Below, piece after piece: positions 43,573 through 53,447 of a DNA stretch of 64,000 nt. The number at the start of each line of letters is the position of its first letter. Within the stretch, counting starts at the first letter, position 1. Source of the stretch: Flavobacteriaceae bacterium. GTDB taxonomy: Bacteria; Bacteroidota; Bacteroidia; Flavobacteriales; Flavobacteriaceae. The stretch is taken from assembly GCA_030683815.1 (NCBI GenBank), contig JAUXPJ010000019.1, positions 1-64,000 on the forward strand, read 5' to 3'. A program made the position numbers and the translations under genes. Below the pieces are notes generated by a model. It did not search any database. It saw nothing but the letters and a program-made list of their open reading frames with translations, and was not told the DNA's origin.

Positions 43573-43674
43573 TATTTCTTATATAAAATGAACTTATTTT
43601 TGAGATTGCAAATGTAGCATTACAAATGAAATATAGCAACCTTTTTATTTATTTTTTTGACTGTATTTTTATTA

Positions 43675-45738
43675 TCATTCCGGATATTCTATTCGCAAAT
43701 GATAAATGTTCTTCAATTTCTTTTTAATCACTTTTTTAACAGTTTGAATTTCTTTAAAAGTGATATCCGCATTCATAAATTGACCTTCATCCATCTGTTT
43801 TTGAACAATTTTCTCAACCATATCATCAATTTTCTTTCCGGTTGGTTCTTTTAAACTTTTGGAAGCGGCTTCGCAAGAATCACACATCATTACAATGGCT
43901 GTTTCTTTTGAGAATGGAATTGAACCTTTGTATTTAAATAATGAAATATCTAGACCTTCAGGATTGATTTCTTCTTGCTCTTTATAAAAATAATAAACTA
44001 AACTTGAACCGTGATGTGTTCTAATAAAATCTACAATTCTTTCCGGTATTCTATTCTTCTTGGCTAATTTAATACCATCCTCCACATGCTTAATAATAAT
44101 AAATGCACTGTCTTTCGGTGATAATTCTAAATGTGGATTAAAATTAGTAGACTGATTTTCAATAAAATACATCGGGTTTTTTATTTTACCTATATCATGA
44201 TATAAAGCTCCTGTTCTTGCTAATAAAGCATTCGCGTTGATTTCATTCGCAGCTGCTTCAGATAAATTAGCTACTTGAATGGAGTGTTGAAAAGTGCCAG
44301 GCGCTTTTTCTGCCAAAAGTCTTAATACTTTAGAATTGGTATTTGATAATTCTTTCAATGATTCATCAGAAACCAATCCGAAAATCTTTTCAAAAACATA
44401 AATAAAAGGCAAAACAAACAGAATAAGCGTTCCGTTTAAAGCAAAATAAGCAAACTTTTCCCATTTTATTTGCTGGATATTTCCTTCCTGTAAAATTGAA
44501 AAGGCAAAATAGGTAATAAAATAAACCAGTGTAATCTGAGCAACTGAAATAAATAAATTGGCACGTTTATACATTTCTGAAACAGTTAAAATTGTTACAA
44601 TTCCCACAATTATCTGAAGAAAAGTAAACTCAAAACTATTTGGGACAATAAATCCTAGTAAAAGAATTGTTAAAACATGTGTATAAAGACCTAAACGTGG
44701 GTCAAAAAATGCTTTGATGATAATGGGTAAAATGCTGAGCGGAACAATATAAACATACTCTACATTGTACTTTACAATTAAAGTAGTTAAGAAAATAGCC
44801 AAAAAAACATTGAAATAGATAAAGGTAACTTTGGCGTTATTCTCATATATTTCAACGCGATACTTTTGGATAAACAACATCAGCATTAACAGCGAAAGAG
44901 CTACTAATATAGTATATCCAAGCACAATCCACTTGTAATTACTTTTAGTCCAAATTTGAGATTCAAACTCCTTTTTTAACGAATTTAAAATAGCTAATTT
45001 TCTTCCCTCAACAATATCCCCTTTTAATATTATTCGCTCTTTTTCAGCAATAAAATCTTTGGTTAGTGACAGCTGATTGATCGCTTCATCTAAAGATTTT
45101 TGCGTAAAATATTCATCGTAAAAAATATTTGGAGATATCGATTCTACTAAAATATCAACTAATTGATTGTTATATTTTCCAACTTTTTTAAGGTTTAATT
45201 GATGCTGAATCCAGACTTTAATATCAGTTATTTTTATTAAATCTTTAGGATTCAATTCCTTTACTTCATTACCTTTTCTGACAGTAATAAAATTGGAATT
45301 AGATATGATTTTCTGTTCAGTAGTATTATCAATAACACCAATTTGAAAAGCCGTTTCAAGAATTTTATTGCCATTTTTAACCAATCTAACTCTATCATTT
45401 TCTGCTATCTTAAGTTCATTTATTAAAATTTGAACTTTATTTTCAAAAGTGAGAAATGATGCTTTAACAACTGTAGTATCTGAATCAAAAAAGGGTTGAG
45501 CATTTGATTCAATTCGTTGTTTTTCTAATTCAATTTCATCGGCAGATTTTTGAATGGCAAAATCAAAAGGAGCATAATAATTTTCGTACTGCCAAGCTTT
45601 TCCTTTTTGAAATTCATATTTAAAATGACCTCCTTTTGGAAATAAATAAACTATTAAAGCAGTTGTTAAAATGTAAAGTAATACCTTATATATAACACCG
45701 TGTTTATCATAAATTAGGTTGATAAAATTCTTCATCAT
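43675..45738 (-). CDS. 7TM-HD phosphodiesterase, PgpH-like (cyclic di-AMP hydrolase)
   Basis: A 687-residue membrane enzyme. It has one N-terminal span, a large extracytoplasmic domain (about residues 45-270), seven spans (about 270-465), and a C-terminal HD domain with LLARTGALYHDIGKIKNP (metal-binding HD) and HHGSSLVYYF. This is the layout of PgpH, which breaks down cyclic di-AMP. The start is the first or second Met of MMKNF. A TACTTTTG promoter element lies at 45754-45761 on the same strand. Substrate is inferred from family. Confidence 0.88.
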   Translation of the reverse strand: MMKNFINLIYDKHGVIYKVLLYILTTALIVYLFPKGGHFKYEFQKGKAWQYENYYAPFDFAIQKSADEIELEKQRIESNAQPFFDSDTTVVKASFLTFENKVQILINELKIAENDRVRLVKNGNKILETAFQIGVIDNTTEQKIISNSNFITVRKGNEVKELNPKDLIKITDIKVWIQHQLNLKKVGKYNNQLVDILVESISPNIFYDEYFTQKSLDEAINQLSLTKDFIAEKERIILKGDIVEGRKLAILNSLKKEFESQIWTKSNYKWIVLGYTILVALSLLMLMLFIQKYRVEIYENNAKVTFIYFNVFLAIFLTTLIVKYNVEYVYIVPLSILPIIIKAFFDPRLGLYTHVLTILLLGFIVPNSFEFTFLQIIVGIVTILTVSEMYKRANLFISVAQITLVYFITYFAFSILQEGNIQQIKWEKFAYFALNGTLILFVLPFIYVFEKIFGLVSDESLKELSNTNSKVLRLLAEKAPGTFQHSIQVANLSEAAANEINANALLARTGALYHDIGKIKNPMYFIENQSTNFNPHLELSPKDSAFIIIKHVEDGIKLAKKNRIPERIVDFIRTHHGSSLVYYFYKEQEEINPEGLDISLFKYKGSIPFSKETAIVMMCDSCEAASKSLKEPTGKKIDDMVEKIVQKQMDEGQFMNADITFKEIQTVKKVIKKKLKNIYHLRIEYPE

Positions 45739-45753
45739 TTGAAATTAATTTGT

Positions 45754-45761
45754 CAAAAGTA
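45754..45761 (-). promoter_or_regulatory. -7 element of the pgpH-like gene
   Basis: It reads TACTTTTG on the minus strand, matching TAnnTTTG, 16 bases before the start codon. Confidence 0.55.
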
Positions 45762-45873
45762 CGATATTATACCATTATTTAATATGAATTAGTCCTATCT
45801 TATTTGGTATAATGCCGTTGTATATTTCATTTATTACAATTTTTATTGAACTAGTTTGAAATAACAAACAGTA

Positions 45874-47280
45874 TTACACCATATTTTCTAAACGAACCGG
45901 CAAATGATCTGTTATCCAACTTTCAAAATTGCTAAAACCTACTTTTTTTTGCAATTCAGCTATTTTTTGTTCCATCTGTAAAATGGATTCTTCAGAAGGA
46001 ATTTTAACATTTCCCAACTCCAACATAATAGAATCAACATTTTCCTTAACCTTATCTGTAATTTCATTATTATAAGCAACCAACCAATCTTCCAAAGCAT
46101 CTTCAGTTAAATGTTCGCTGATGATTTTCTCTGTCATTTGTTTACCATGTTGTTTAGAATCTTGAATATTTCCTTTACCTGTTACTGCATTTCCGATGGC
46201 AAAAACATTGGAGTATCCATAAACACTATATTCTGATTGCTCTTTAAGTTTAAGAGAATCACCTTGGTACGTTAAGTTTTCAATTTTTTCCGGAATACTT
46301 CCAATAGAAGAAATTAACAATTCAGATTTTATTTCAAATGTTTCATCAATTGTGATGAGTTTTTCGTTTTCCGTTTTCATTTTTTGAAAAACCATCCCTT
46401 TAAACTCTCCATTTTCTTCTATATATCCAATCGGAGTACTCGTCGGAATAAAATTAAACAAGTATTTTTCAACGTATTTTTCTAATAATTTTTTTGAAAC
46501 TGCTTTTGCTTTTTCGATATTTTCCGGCGTATCATCTTTGGGCGATTTTAACGGCATATCTTCAGCATTTCTGCGGTAAATAAGTGTTGGAGGTTGAATT
46601 CTCAACTCCTCTAAATTAGTATTGTATTCTGCTAAAATTGTATCAACACCCCATTTTTCAATCGTAAACATATCAACCAAAACACCTTTTTTCTCTTTTA
46701 AAGCAGATTGAACTAATTCAATCATAATTATTTTCATCACATCTAATGATGCCAATCCGCCACCAACAACAATGGTATTATTTTTCATGGAGTATTTTGG
46801 TCCATTATAAGTAGGTTCATGTTTGTGGTTGAACCAATATATCAATGAATTTTGATAGATTAATCCCTTATCAATGAATTGACTGATTTTATTTATCGAT
46901 AAACTGCGGTCTTTCCAGGCACCATTTGCTAAAATAACAGATGAAAATCCCCAATCATTTTTAATCTCATCAAAAGAAATATCTTTTCCAATTTTAGTTT
47001 TAGGTATAAAATATACATTTTCATGTTTTAATTTTTCATTAATAACACTCGTTTGTCTATCTCTTAAATTGTGATGCCAATTAGGCAATCCGTCTTCCAG
47101 TTTACCATAAGGTAACTCATTCATATCAAAAACCACCACTCTAAAGTTTTGCTCCGTCAACAAATTAACCGCTTCTGAACCTGATACAGACCCACCAATT
47201 ACAGCTATAAAATGTTTATTATTTAGTTCTTTTTTAGAGAAATTTATGTTGTTTCCCATCGATTTAAATATTTGATGCAA
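45874..47280 (-). CDS. FAD-dependent NAD(P) oxidoreductase, ferredoxin/adrenodoxin reductase-like
   Basis: A 468-residue flavoprotein (461 from the second Met). It has an FAD-binding start IAVIGGSVSGSEAVNLLTEQ, the LPNWHHNLRDRQ segment, a pyridine nucleotide site VVGGGLASLDVMKII (about residue 170) and a closing FAD motif NVFAIGNAVTGKGN. The overall order resembles ferredoxin-NADP+ reductases of the adrenodoxin reductase type. It stands alone, divergent from the thiolase gene. The electron partner is unknown. The start could be ATG 47280 or 47259 (MGNNINFSKK). Confidence 0.72.
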   Translation of the reverse strand: MHQIFKSMGNNINFSKKELNNKHFIAVIGGSVSGSEAVNLLTEQNFRVVVFDMNELPYGKLEDGLPNWHHNLRDRQTSVINEKLKHENVYFIPKTKIGKDISFDEIKNDWGFSSVILANGAWKDRSLSINKISQFIDKGLIYQNSLIYWFNHKHEPTYNGPKYSMKNNTIVVGGGLASLDVMKIIMIELVQSALKEKKGVLVDMFTIEKWGVDTILAEYNTNLEELRIQPPTLIYRRNAEDMPLKSPKDDTPENIEKAKAVSKKLLEKYVEKYLFNFIPTSTPIGYIEENGEFKGMVFQKMKTENEKLITIDETFEIKSELLISSIGSIPEKIENLTYQGDSLKLKEQSEYSVYGYSNVFAIGNAVTGKGNIQDSKQHGKQMTEKIISEHLTEDALEDWLVAYNNEITDKVKENVDSIMLELGNVKIPSEESILQMEQKIAELQKKVGFSNFESWITDHLPVRLENMV

Positions 47281-47361
47281 TTTATGTTTTTATCTACTGT
47301 TTCTACATCCTTTTTAATAATTAAAAAGAATAGTCCATAAATAATAATGATAAATTTTAAT

Positions 47362-47369
47362 TAACTTTG
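47362..47369 (+). promoter_or_regulatory. -7 element of the thiolase gene
   Basis: TAACTTTG matches TAnnTTTG, 29 bases before the start codon. Confidence 0.55.
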
Positions 47370-47398
47370 TTTACAGTCATAAATTTAAATTTTTTACA

Positions 47399-48574
47399 AT
47401 GAAAGAAGTAGTTATAGTTTCAGTTGCCAGAACACCAATTGGTAGTTTTATGGGAACTTTAGCCCAAATTCCTGCTCCAAAATTGGGAGCTATCGCCATT
47501 AAAGGTGCATTACAAAAAATCAATTTAGACCCTAAACTCGTAGATGAAGTTTTGATGGGAAATGTTGTTCAGGCGGGTTTAGGTCAGGCTCCGGCACGCC
47601 AAGCAGCTCTATTTGCCGGAATTCCGAATACAGTTTCATGTACCACTGTAAACAAAGTTTGTGCTTCTGGAATGAAAGCAATTATGCAGGCAGCTCAGGC
47701 TATTCAATGTGGTGATGCCGAAATAATTGTTGCCGGCGGAATGGAAAATATGAGTATGATACCACATTATATGGACGGAAGGAATGGCGTAAAATTGGGT
47801 AATATCAATGTAAAAGATGGATTGTTGGTTGATGGTTTAACTGATGTTTATGAACAACAACATATGGGAACATTTGCTGATTTATGTGCATCAGAATACC
47901 AAATTACAAGAGAAGCACAAGATGCATTTGCAATTGAATCCTACACTCGTTCGGCTAATGCTTGGAAAGCCAACCGATTTGAAAATGAAATAGTTCCGGT
48001 TATCATTCCGCAAAAAAAAGGAGAACCTATTTTATTTATAGAAGATGAAGAATTTAAAAATGTTTTTATCGATAAAATTCCAACTTTACGTGCTGTTTTT
48101 ACCAAAGAAGGAACGGTAACTGCCGCAAACGCCTCTACTATTAATGATGGCGCTGCTGCTTTGGTTTTAATGAGCGCAGATAAAGCAACAGAATTGGGCT
48201 TAAAACCGCTGGCAAAAATTGTGAGTTACGCCGATGCTGCACAAGAACCGAAATGGTTTACAACTGCACCGGCAAAAGCACTTCCAAAAGCCTTGGCAAA
48301 AGCTAAATTAACAAAAGAAAATATTGATTATTTTGAGTTTAATGAAGCGTTTAGTATTGTTGGTTTAGTTAATAATCAAATTTTAGGATTGGATGCCGCA
48401 AAAGTAAATGTTAACGGCGGAGCGGTATCTTTAGGTCATCCACTTGGGATGTCTGGTGCAAGAATCATCATCTCTCTCATCTCGGTTCTGCAACAAAATA
48501 ATGGAAAATTAGGAGCTGCTGCCATTTGTAACGGAGGTGGCGGTGCAAGCGCCATGGTGATTGAAAAGTTATAA
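47399..48574 (+). CDS. Acetyl-CoA acetyltransferase (thiolase)
   Basis: A 391-residue thiolase that joins or splits acetoacetyl-CoA-type compounds in the cytoplasm. It has the nucleophile Cys in [12 protein letters not shown] (about residue 88), the His in [16 protein letters not shown] and the second catalytic Cys in [12 protein letters not shown]. The length is typical. The NlpC/P60 gene begins two bases after its stop, so they share a transcript although the functions differ. Biosynthetic and degradative thiolases cannot be told apart here. Confidence 0.93.
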   Translation: MKEVVIVSVARTPIGSFMGTLAQIPAPKLGAIAIKGALQKINLDPKLVDEVLMGNVVQAGLGQAPARQAALFAGIPNTVSCTTVNKVCASGMKAIMQAAQAIQCGDAEIIVAGGMENMSMIPHYMDGRNGVKLGNINVKDGLLVDGLTDVYEQQHMGTFADLCASEYQITREAQDAFAIESYTRSANAWKANRFENEIVPVIIPQKKGEPILFIEDEEFKNVFIDKIPTLRAVFTKEGTVTAANASTINDGAAALVLMSADKATELGLKPLAKIVSYADAAQEPKWFTTAPAKALPKALAKAKLTKENIDYFEFNEAFSIVGLVNNQILGLDAAKVNVNGGAVSLGHPLGMSGARIIISLISVLQQNNGKLGAAAICNGGGGASAMVIEKL

Positions 48575-48576
48575 AA

Positions 48577-49353
48577 TTGATGCAATTCGGAATTTGCTTA
48601 TTGAATATTGCGCCACTTAGAAAAGAGGCCAACGACAGAAGTGAAATGGTTTCTCAAGTACTGTTTGGAGAGCATTTTGAAATTATCAATGTGCAAAAAA
48701 AATGGAGTTTTATTAAATTAGCTTATGACCATTACGAGGGCTGGATTGATAATAAACAAATCGAGCCAGTTTCTGAAAATGAATTTTGCAGTTTAAATTC
48801 ATCAATTCCCCACTACTCTGGGGAGTTGGTTGATTTTTTGAGTATCAACAACTCACAACCCGCCATTCTTTCATTAGGAGCTAAACTTCCTAATTATCAT
48901 CAAAAAAAGTTTTCCGTCAATCAACAAAAATTTTCTTTTGACGGCGCTGTTTTCAATATCCAATTAAATAAAAAATACCTGATTAACATCGCTTTTATGT
49001 ATCTTAATACCCCGTATTTATGGGGAGGAAAAACGCCTTTCGGAATTGATTGTTCCGGATTTACACAAATGGTTTATAAACTTTGCGGTTATTATTTGGA
49101 TCGCGATGCTTCGCAGCAAGCAAAACAAGGTGAAGTTCTGAACTTTTTAGAAGAAAGTGAACCGGGTGATTTGGCCTTTTTTGATAATGAGGAAGGAAAT
49201 ATAGTGCATGTTGGAATTTTAATAGGAAATGAACAAATTATCCACGCCTCCGGAAAAGTAAGAATTGATTTTATTGATCACAGTGGAATTTTTAATAAAG
49301 AAGCAAAAAATCACACTCATAAACTTAGATTGATTAAGCGAATTATATCATAA
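48577..49353 (+). CDS. NlpC/P60 cell-wall peptidase with N-terminal SH3 domains
   Basis: A 258-residue endopeptidase. It has an SH3-like region (LRKEANDRSEMVSQVLFGE to QKKWSFIKLAYDHYEGWID), a second SH3-like segment, and a C-terminal NlpC/P60 domain with catalytic Cys in GIDCSGFTQM and His in IVHVGILIG. It would cut peptide stems of peptidoglycan. No clear signal peptide is seen, so the site of action (cytoplasmic recycling or secretion by another route) is uncertain. A strong terminator follows. Confidence 0.88.
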   Translation: MMQFGICLLNIAPLRKEANDRSEMVSQVLFGEHFEIINVQKKWSFIKLAYDHYEGWIDNKQIEPVSENEFCSLNSSIPHYSGELVDFLSINNSQPAILSLGAKLPNYHQKKFSVNQQKFSFDGAVFNIQLNKKYLINIAFMYLNTPYLWGGKTPFGIDCSGFTQMVYKLCGYYLDRDASQQAKQGEVLNFLEESEPGDLAFFDNEEGNIVHVGILIGNEQIIHASGKVRIDFIDHSGIFNKEAKNHTHKLRLIKRIIS

Positions 49354-49386
49354 AAAAAGCTCCGAAAAAAATCGGAGCTTTTTTTA
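49352..49386 (+). terminator. Terminator after NlpC/P60, probably bidirectional
   Basis: AAAAAAAGCTCCGA pairs with TCGGAGCTTTTTTT around an A-rich loop. The converging TPR gene ends 15 bases beyond. Confidence 0.9.
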
Positions 49387-49400
49387 TTAATTCAATCTGA

Positions 49401-50660
49401 TTAATTTTTTATTCTGTCGTATAAATCTTTCAATGCTTTATACTTATCTCCCATTTCTAAGTTTTCATAAATTCCCATCAACGTTTGCATAGTGCTTATG
49501 TTAGATTTATTTAACTCATGCGCTTTTTCATAATGGGGTAATGCTTCTCTATAAATTTTTAGTTGTTTTGCTCTTAACTCATCATACTTTTTAAAGTTTG
49601 ATAAGTTTTTATTCATCTCATCTACTATTGCAATATTTTTTTCTAAAATAGCTGCTCCGATGTTATTATAAGCATCAGCGTAATCAGGTTTTAAATCAAT
49701 CGCTTTTTGGAAATATATGATGGCTTCTTCTGATTTCTTTTGCTCTAAAGTCAGCACGCCAATGTTATAAAATAAAGATGGATCTGTTGGATTAATTTTC
49801 ACCGCTTCTTCTAATTTTTCTTTAAACTTGGCATTATCACCTAAACTGTAATAAATATTGGCTTCATCAATTAAAAGATTATAATCATCCGGATATTGCG
49901 CTCTTGCTTTTCTTACTGCTTCTAGAGCTCCTTTATGATCGTCCATTGCTAAATAATTCATAACAATATTTTTAGAAATTGTGGCTTTTCTAGACTCTTG
50001 AACAATAGTCTGTGGATTTTCTACAATACCTAATTTTACTTGCTGATCCATTTCTTTTTTGGTAGCAAAATAAATATCTTGACCGTTAGTTTTACTGATA
50101 CCTTTATGTACGGTAAATATACCGGTATATCCCATTTTTAATAAATCTTGATAAAGTTCAATTGATTTATGATGGTCTTTTGCAAAGTATAGCGCTAATG
50201 CGGCATTCTCTAAATAGGAAGTGTCTCTTGGACTTAAAACATAAACTAAGTTAAAATCTCTGGCGGCTTTGCTAAATTCTTGACCTTCATAAGCTGCACT
50301 GGCATCTTTGGCAACTTTTTCAATCATTTTATTTAGCATTGTATTTGCATCATCGGTATATTTAAATGACTTTGTTCTTGCTTCTAATTTTATCACTTCA
50401 TTTAATGCTATACCAGATTTAGAATAGTTTTCAGTTACTGTTCCGTTTCCGAAGTATGCTTGACCTTTTAAGTAATAAAACTTTGCTTTTGTTTTATCAT
50501 CAACATTGGCAATTAATGATTCTGCTTGTTCTAATGCAGCAGCAGCCACCGGGAAATTTTGATTTTTAATCTCTTTTTCTGCCGTTTTTATTTCCTCTTT
50601 TTGAGCCATTGTTGTAAGGCCTATCAAAAGAGCGGTTAAGAATATAAGTTGTTTTCTCAT
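49401..50660 (-). CDS. Secreted TPR-repeat protein
   Basis: A 419-residue periplasmic protein. The signal peptide MRKQLIFLTALLIGLTTMAQ is the reason for taking the ATG at 50660 rather than eight codons earlier. Several TPR units follow; the clearest are NPTDPSLFYNIGVLTLEQKK and KPDYADAYNNIGAAILEK, and the last region is HYEKAHELNKS. No enzyme motif is seen. It lies 48 bases downstream of gyrA on the same strand, so it may be read through from gyrA. The partner is unknown. Confidence 0.85.
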   Translation of the reverse strand: MRKQLIFLTALLIGLTTMAQKEEIKTAEKEIKNQNFPVAAAALEQAESLIANVDDKTKAKFYYLKGQAYFGNGTVTENYSKSGIALNEVIKLEARTKSFKYTDDANTMLNKMIEKVAKDASAAYEGQEFSKAARDFNLVYVLSPRDTSYLENAALALYFAKDHHKSIELYQDLLKMGYTGIFTVHKGISKTNGQDIYFATKKEMDQQVKLGIVENPQTIVQESRKATISKNIVMNYLAMDDHKGALEAVRKARAQYPDDYNLLIDEANIYYSLGDNAKFKEKLEEAVKINPTDPSLFYNIGVLTLEQKKSEEAIIYFQKAIDLKPDYADAYNNIGAAILEKNIAIVDEMNKNLSNFKKYDELRAKQLKIYREALPHYEKAHELNKSNISTMQTLMGIYENLEMGDKYKALKDLYDRIKN

Positions 50661-50708
50661 TTTGATTTTAATTATTGTTAACAATTGTATTTAATTATTT
50701 ATTTAAAA

Positions 50709-53186
50709 TTACTCATTTTCGTTTTCAATTACTGTGCCATTATCTTCATCATCCGGCATCACTTTAGCAACCGCCGCAATTGAATCATTTTCTTTTATAT
50801 TGATGAGTTTCACACCTTGTGTAGCTCTACCCATCACTCTTAAATCTGCTACCGCTATTCTAATCGTCAAACCGGATTTATTGATAATCATTAAATCATC
50901 TTCATCCATTACATTTTTAAGCGCTACTAAATGACCCGTTTTTTCAGTAACATTGATGGTTTTTACTCCTTTTCCGCCTCTGTTTGTAATTCGATAATCA
51001 TCTAAGCTGGATTGTTTGCCATATCCTTTTTCTGAAACCACCAGAATATTACTGTTCATATCATCAACCGCTACCATTCCTACCACTTCATCGTTTTCAT
51101 CGGCTAGGGTAATTCCGCGAACACCGGAAGCGTTTCTACCCATCGGACGGGTTTTACTCTCTTCAAAACGGATACATTTACCCGATTTTAAAGCTAATAA
51201 TACCTGACTTTCACCTGTTGTTAATTTGGCTTCTAATAACTCATCATCTTCGCGAATCGTAATCGCATTAATTCCGTTTACTCTTGGTCTTGAGTACTGT
51301 TCTAAAGTTGTTTTTTTAACAATCCCTTTTTTAGTGGCCATGATAATATAATTGTTATTCACATATTCGGTATCCCGTAAATCTTCGGTCACTAAAAATG
51401 CTTTTACTTTATCATCCGGCTCAATATTAATTAAATTTTGAATGGCTCTGCCTTTGGATGTTTTACTTCCTTCCGGAATTTCAAAAACACGCATCCAAAA
51501 GACCTTTCCTTTTTGGGTAAAAAACAGCATATACTGATGATTGGTACCCACAAACATATGTTCTAAGAAGTCTTCACTGCGGGTAGCAACACCTTTTTGT
51601 CCAACTCCTCCTCTATGTTGTGTTTTATATTCAACAAGTGGAGTTCTCTTGATATAACCGGCATGTGAAACTGTTACCACAACACTAGAATCCGGAATCA
51701 TATCTTCGATGCTCATATCTCCACCGGAATATTCAATTTTTGAACGTCTTTCATCACCATATTTATCACGAATGGCGATTAATTCATCTTTAATAATCTC
51801 CATTCTTCGGATTTCATTAGCCAGAATATCTTTTAAATCTTCAATCAATTTAATGATTTCTTCATATTCCGCTCTCAGTTTATCTTGCTCTAAACCGGTT
51901 AACTGACGCAATCTCATTTCAACGATTGCTTTCGCTTGGAGTTCTGAAAATTTAAATCTTTCGATTAAATTATTTTTAGCGGCATCAGCATTTTCAGAAG
52001 CTCTGATTATTTTGATTACCTCATCAATATGATCACTGGCAATGATTAATCCTTCTAAAATATGAGCTCTTTCTTCTGCTTTTTTCAATTCAAATTGTGT
52101 TCGGCGAACCACCACCTCATGGCGATGTTCTACAAAATATTTGATCAATAATTTCAGATTCAACATTCTGGGACGTCCATTTACCAAGGCAATGTTATTG
52201 ACACTGAAAGATGTTTGTAAAGCCGTGTGTTTAAATAAATTATTCATCACAACATTTGGAACGGCATCTCTTTTTAAGATATAAACTATGCGCATTCCGT
52301 TACGGTCAGATTCATCTCTTATATTAGAAATCCCTTCCAATTTTTTTTCATTGACTAAATCAGCCGTTTTTTTAATCATATCGGCTTTATTAACCTGATA
52401 AGGAATTTCAGAAACGATGATACAATCACGTCCGTTTTCTTCTACAAATTGTGTTTTGGCACGCATTACAATACGGCCTCTACCGGTTTCAAATGCATCT
52501 TTCACTCCTTCATACCCGTAGATAATACCGCCGGTAGGAAAATCAGGCGCTTTAATGTGTTGCATTAATTCACTGATTTCTATATCATTATTCCCGATAT
52601 AAGCAATTGTACCATTGATGACTTCAGTTAAATTATGAGGTGCCATATTGGTAGCCATACCAACAGCAATACCGGATGCTCCATTCACTAATAAATTAGG
52701 AATTCTGGTTGGTAAAACGGTTGGCTCTTGTAAGGTATCATCAAAATTGAGTTTATGATCAACCGTATCTTTATCGATATCGGCCAACATCTCTTCCGAC
52801 ATTTTTTGCATTCTTACCTCTGTATAACGCATTGCAGCCGGACTGTCACCATCTACAGAACCAAAGTTTCCCTGACCGTCAACCATCATATAACGCATAC
52901 TCCAATTTTGAGCCATACGAACCATTGAATCATAAACAGAAGTATCTCCATGCGGATGGTATTTACCTAATACTTCCCCAACAATTCTTGCTGATTTTTT
53001 ATAAGAACCGGTCGCTTTTATACCTAACTCATGCATTCCAAAAAGCACCCTTCTGTGCACCGGTTTCAACCCATCTCTCACATCGGGTAAAGCCCTTGAA
53101 ACTATTACTGACATTGAATAATCAATGTAAGCTGATTTCATTTCATCTTCTATGTTGATAGGTATTAATTTTTCCCCTTCAGTCAT
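50709..53186 (-). CDS. gyrA: DNA gyrase subunit A
   Basis: An 825-residue GyrA, which cuts and rejoins DNA for supercoiling together with GyrB. The winged helix is present, with the catalytic Tyr121 in [10 protein letters not shown] and the quinolone-region sequence [19 protein letters not shown]. The beta-pinwheel C-terminal domain is there, with the GyrA-box-like [10 protein letters not shown] (about residue 525) and later TNRGGKGV repeats. The residue aligned with E. coli Ser83 is Thr82, and the Asp87 equivalent is kept. An acidic tail ends the protein. Confidence 0.97.
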   Translation of the reverse strand: MTEGEKLIPINIEDEMKSAYIDYSMSVIVSRALPDVRDGLKPVHRRVLFGMHELGIKATGSYKKSARIVGEVLGKYHPHGDTSVYDSMVRMAQNWSMRYMMVDGQGNFGSVDGDSPAAMRYTEVRMQKMSEEMLADIDKDTVDHKLNFDDTLQEPTVLPTRIPNLLVNGASGIAVGMATNMAPHNLTEVINGTIAYIGNNDIEISELMQHIKAPDFPTGGIIYGYEGVKDAFETGRGRIVMRAKTQFVEENGRDCIIVSEIPYQVNKADMIKKTADLVNEKKLEGISNIRDESDRNGMRIVYILKRDAVPNVVMNNLFKHTALQTSFSVNNIALVNGRPRMLNLKLLIKYFVEHRHEVVVRRTQFELKKAEERAHILEGLIIASDHIDEVIKIIRASENADAAKNNLIERFKFSELQAKAIVEMRLRQLTGLEQDKLRAEYEEIIKLIEDLKDILANEIRRMEIIKDELIAIRDKYGDERRSKIEYSGGDMSIEDMIPDSSVVVTVSHAGYIKRTPLVEYKTQHRGGVGQKGVATRSEDFLEHMFVGTNHQYMLFFTQKGKVFWMRVFEIPEGSKTSKGRAIQNLINIEPDDKVKAFLVTEDLRDTEYVNNNYIIMATKKGIVKKTTLEQYSRPRVNGINAITIREDDELLEAKLTTGESQVLLALKSGKCIRFEESKTRPMGRNASGVRGITLADENDEVVGMVAVDDMNSNILVVSEKGYGKQSSLDDYRITNRGGKGVKTINVTEKTGHLVALKNVMDEDDLMIINKSGLTIRIAVADLRVMGRATQGVKLINIKENDSIAAVAKVMPDDEDNGTVIENENE

Positions 53187-53447
53187 ATCATTTTATATTA
53201 ATAAAAGTTCACTAAAAATAGGAAGGCAAGATACAATTTTTCATGTTTTTAACTAATATTTTAAACGAGGAATTTGACTTGAGTTATCAACAATTTTTTA
53301 ATATAAATTTAACCGTTAAATTCATTTAAAATCACTAATTTAGAATGATTTTAAACAAAAAATAAATTCGTTTATAAATCCTTGCGGAATAATTTTTGAG
53401 AGGATTAATAAAAAAATCTATTAAATTTACAGTAGAAAACTAAATAT

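Noticed and set aside
43320-43591. Several overlapping open frames with protein-like text such as GFEPATSC
   Set aside because: They are read-through of the three tRNA genes in the wrong sense, a well-known source of false proteins.
52900-52945. Quinolone resistance change in gyrA
   Set aside because: Thr at the Ser83 position can be the natural residue in other bacteria, and the Asp87 equivalent is intact; sequence alone does not show acquired resistance.
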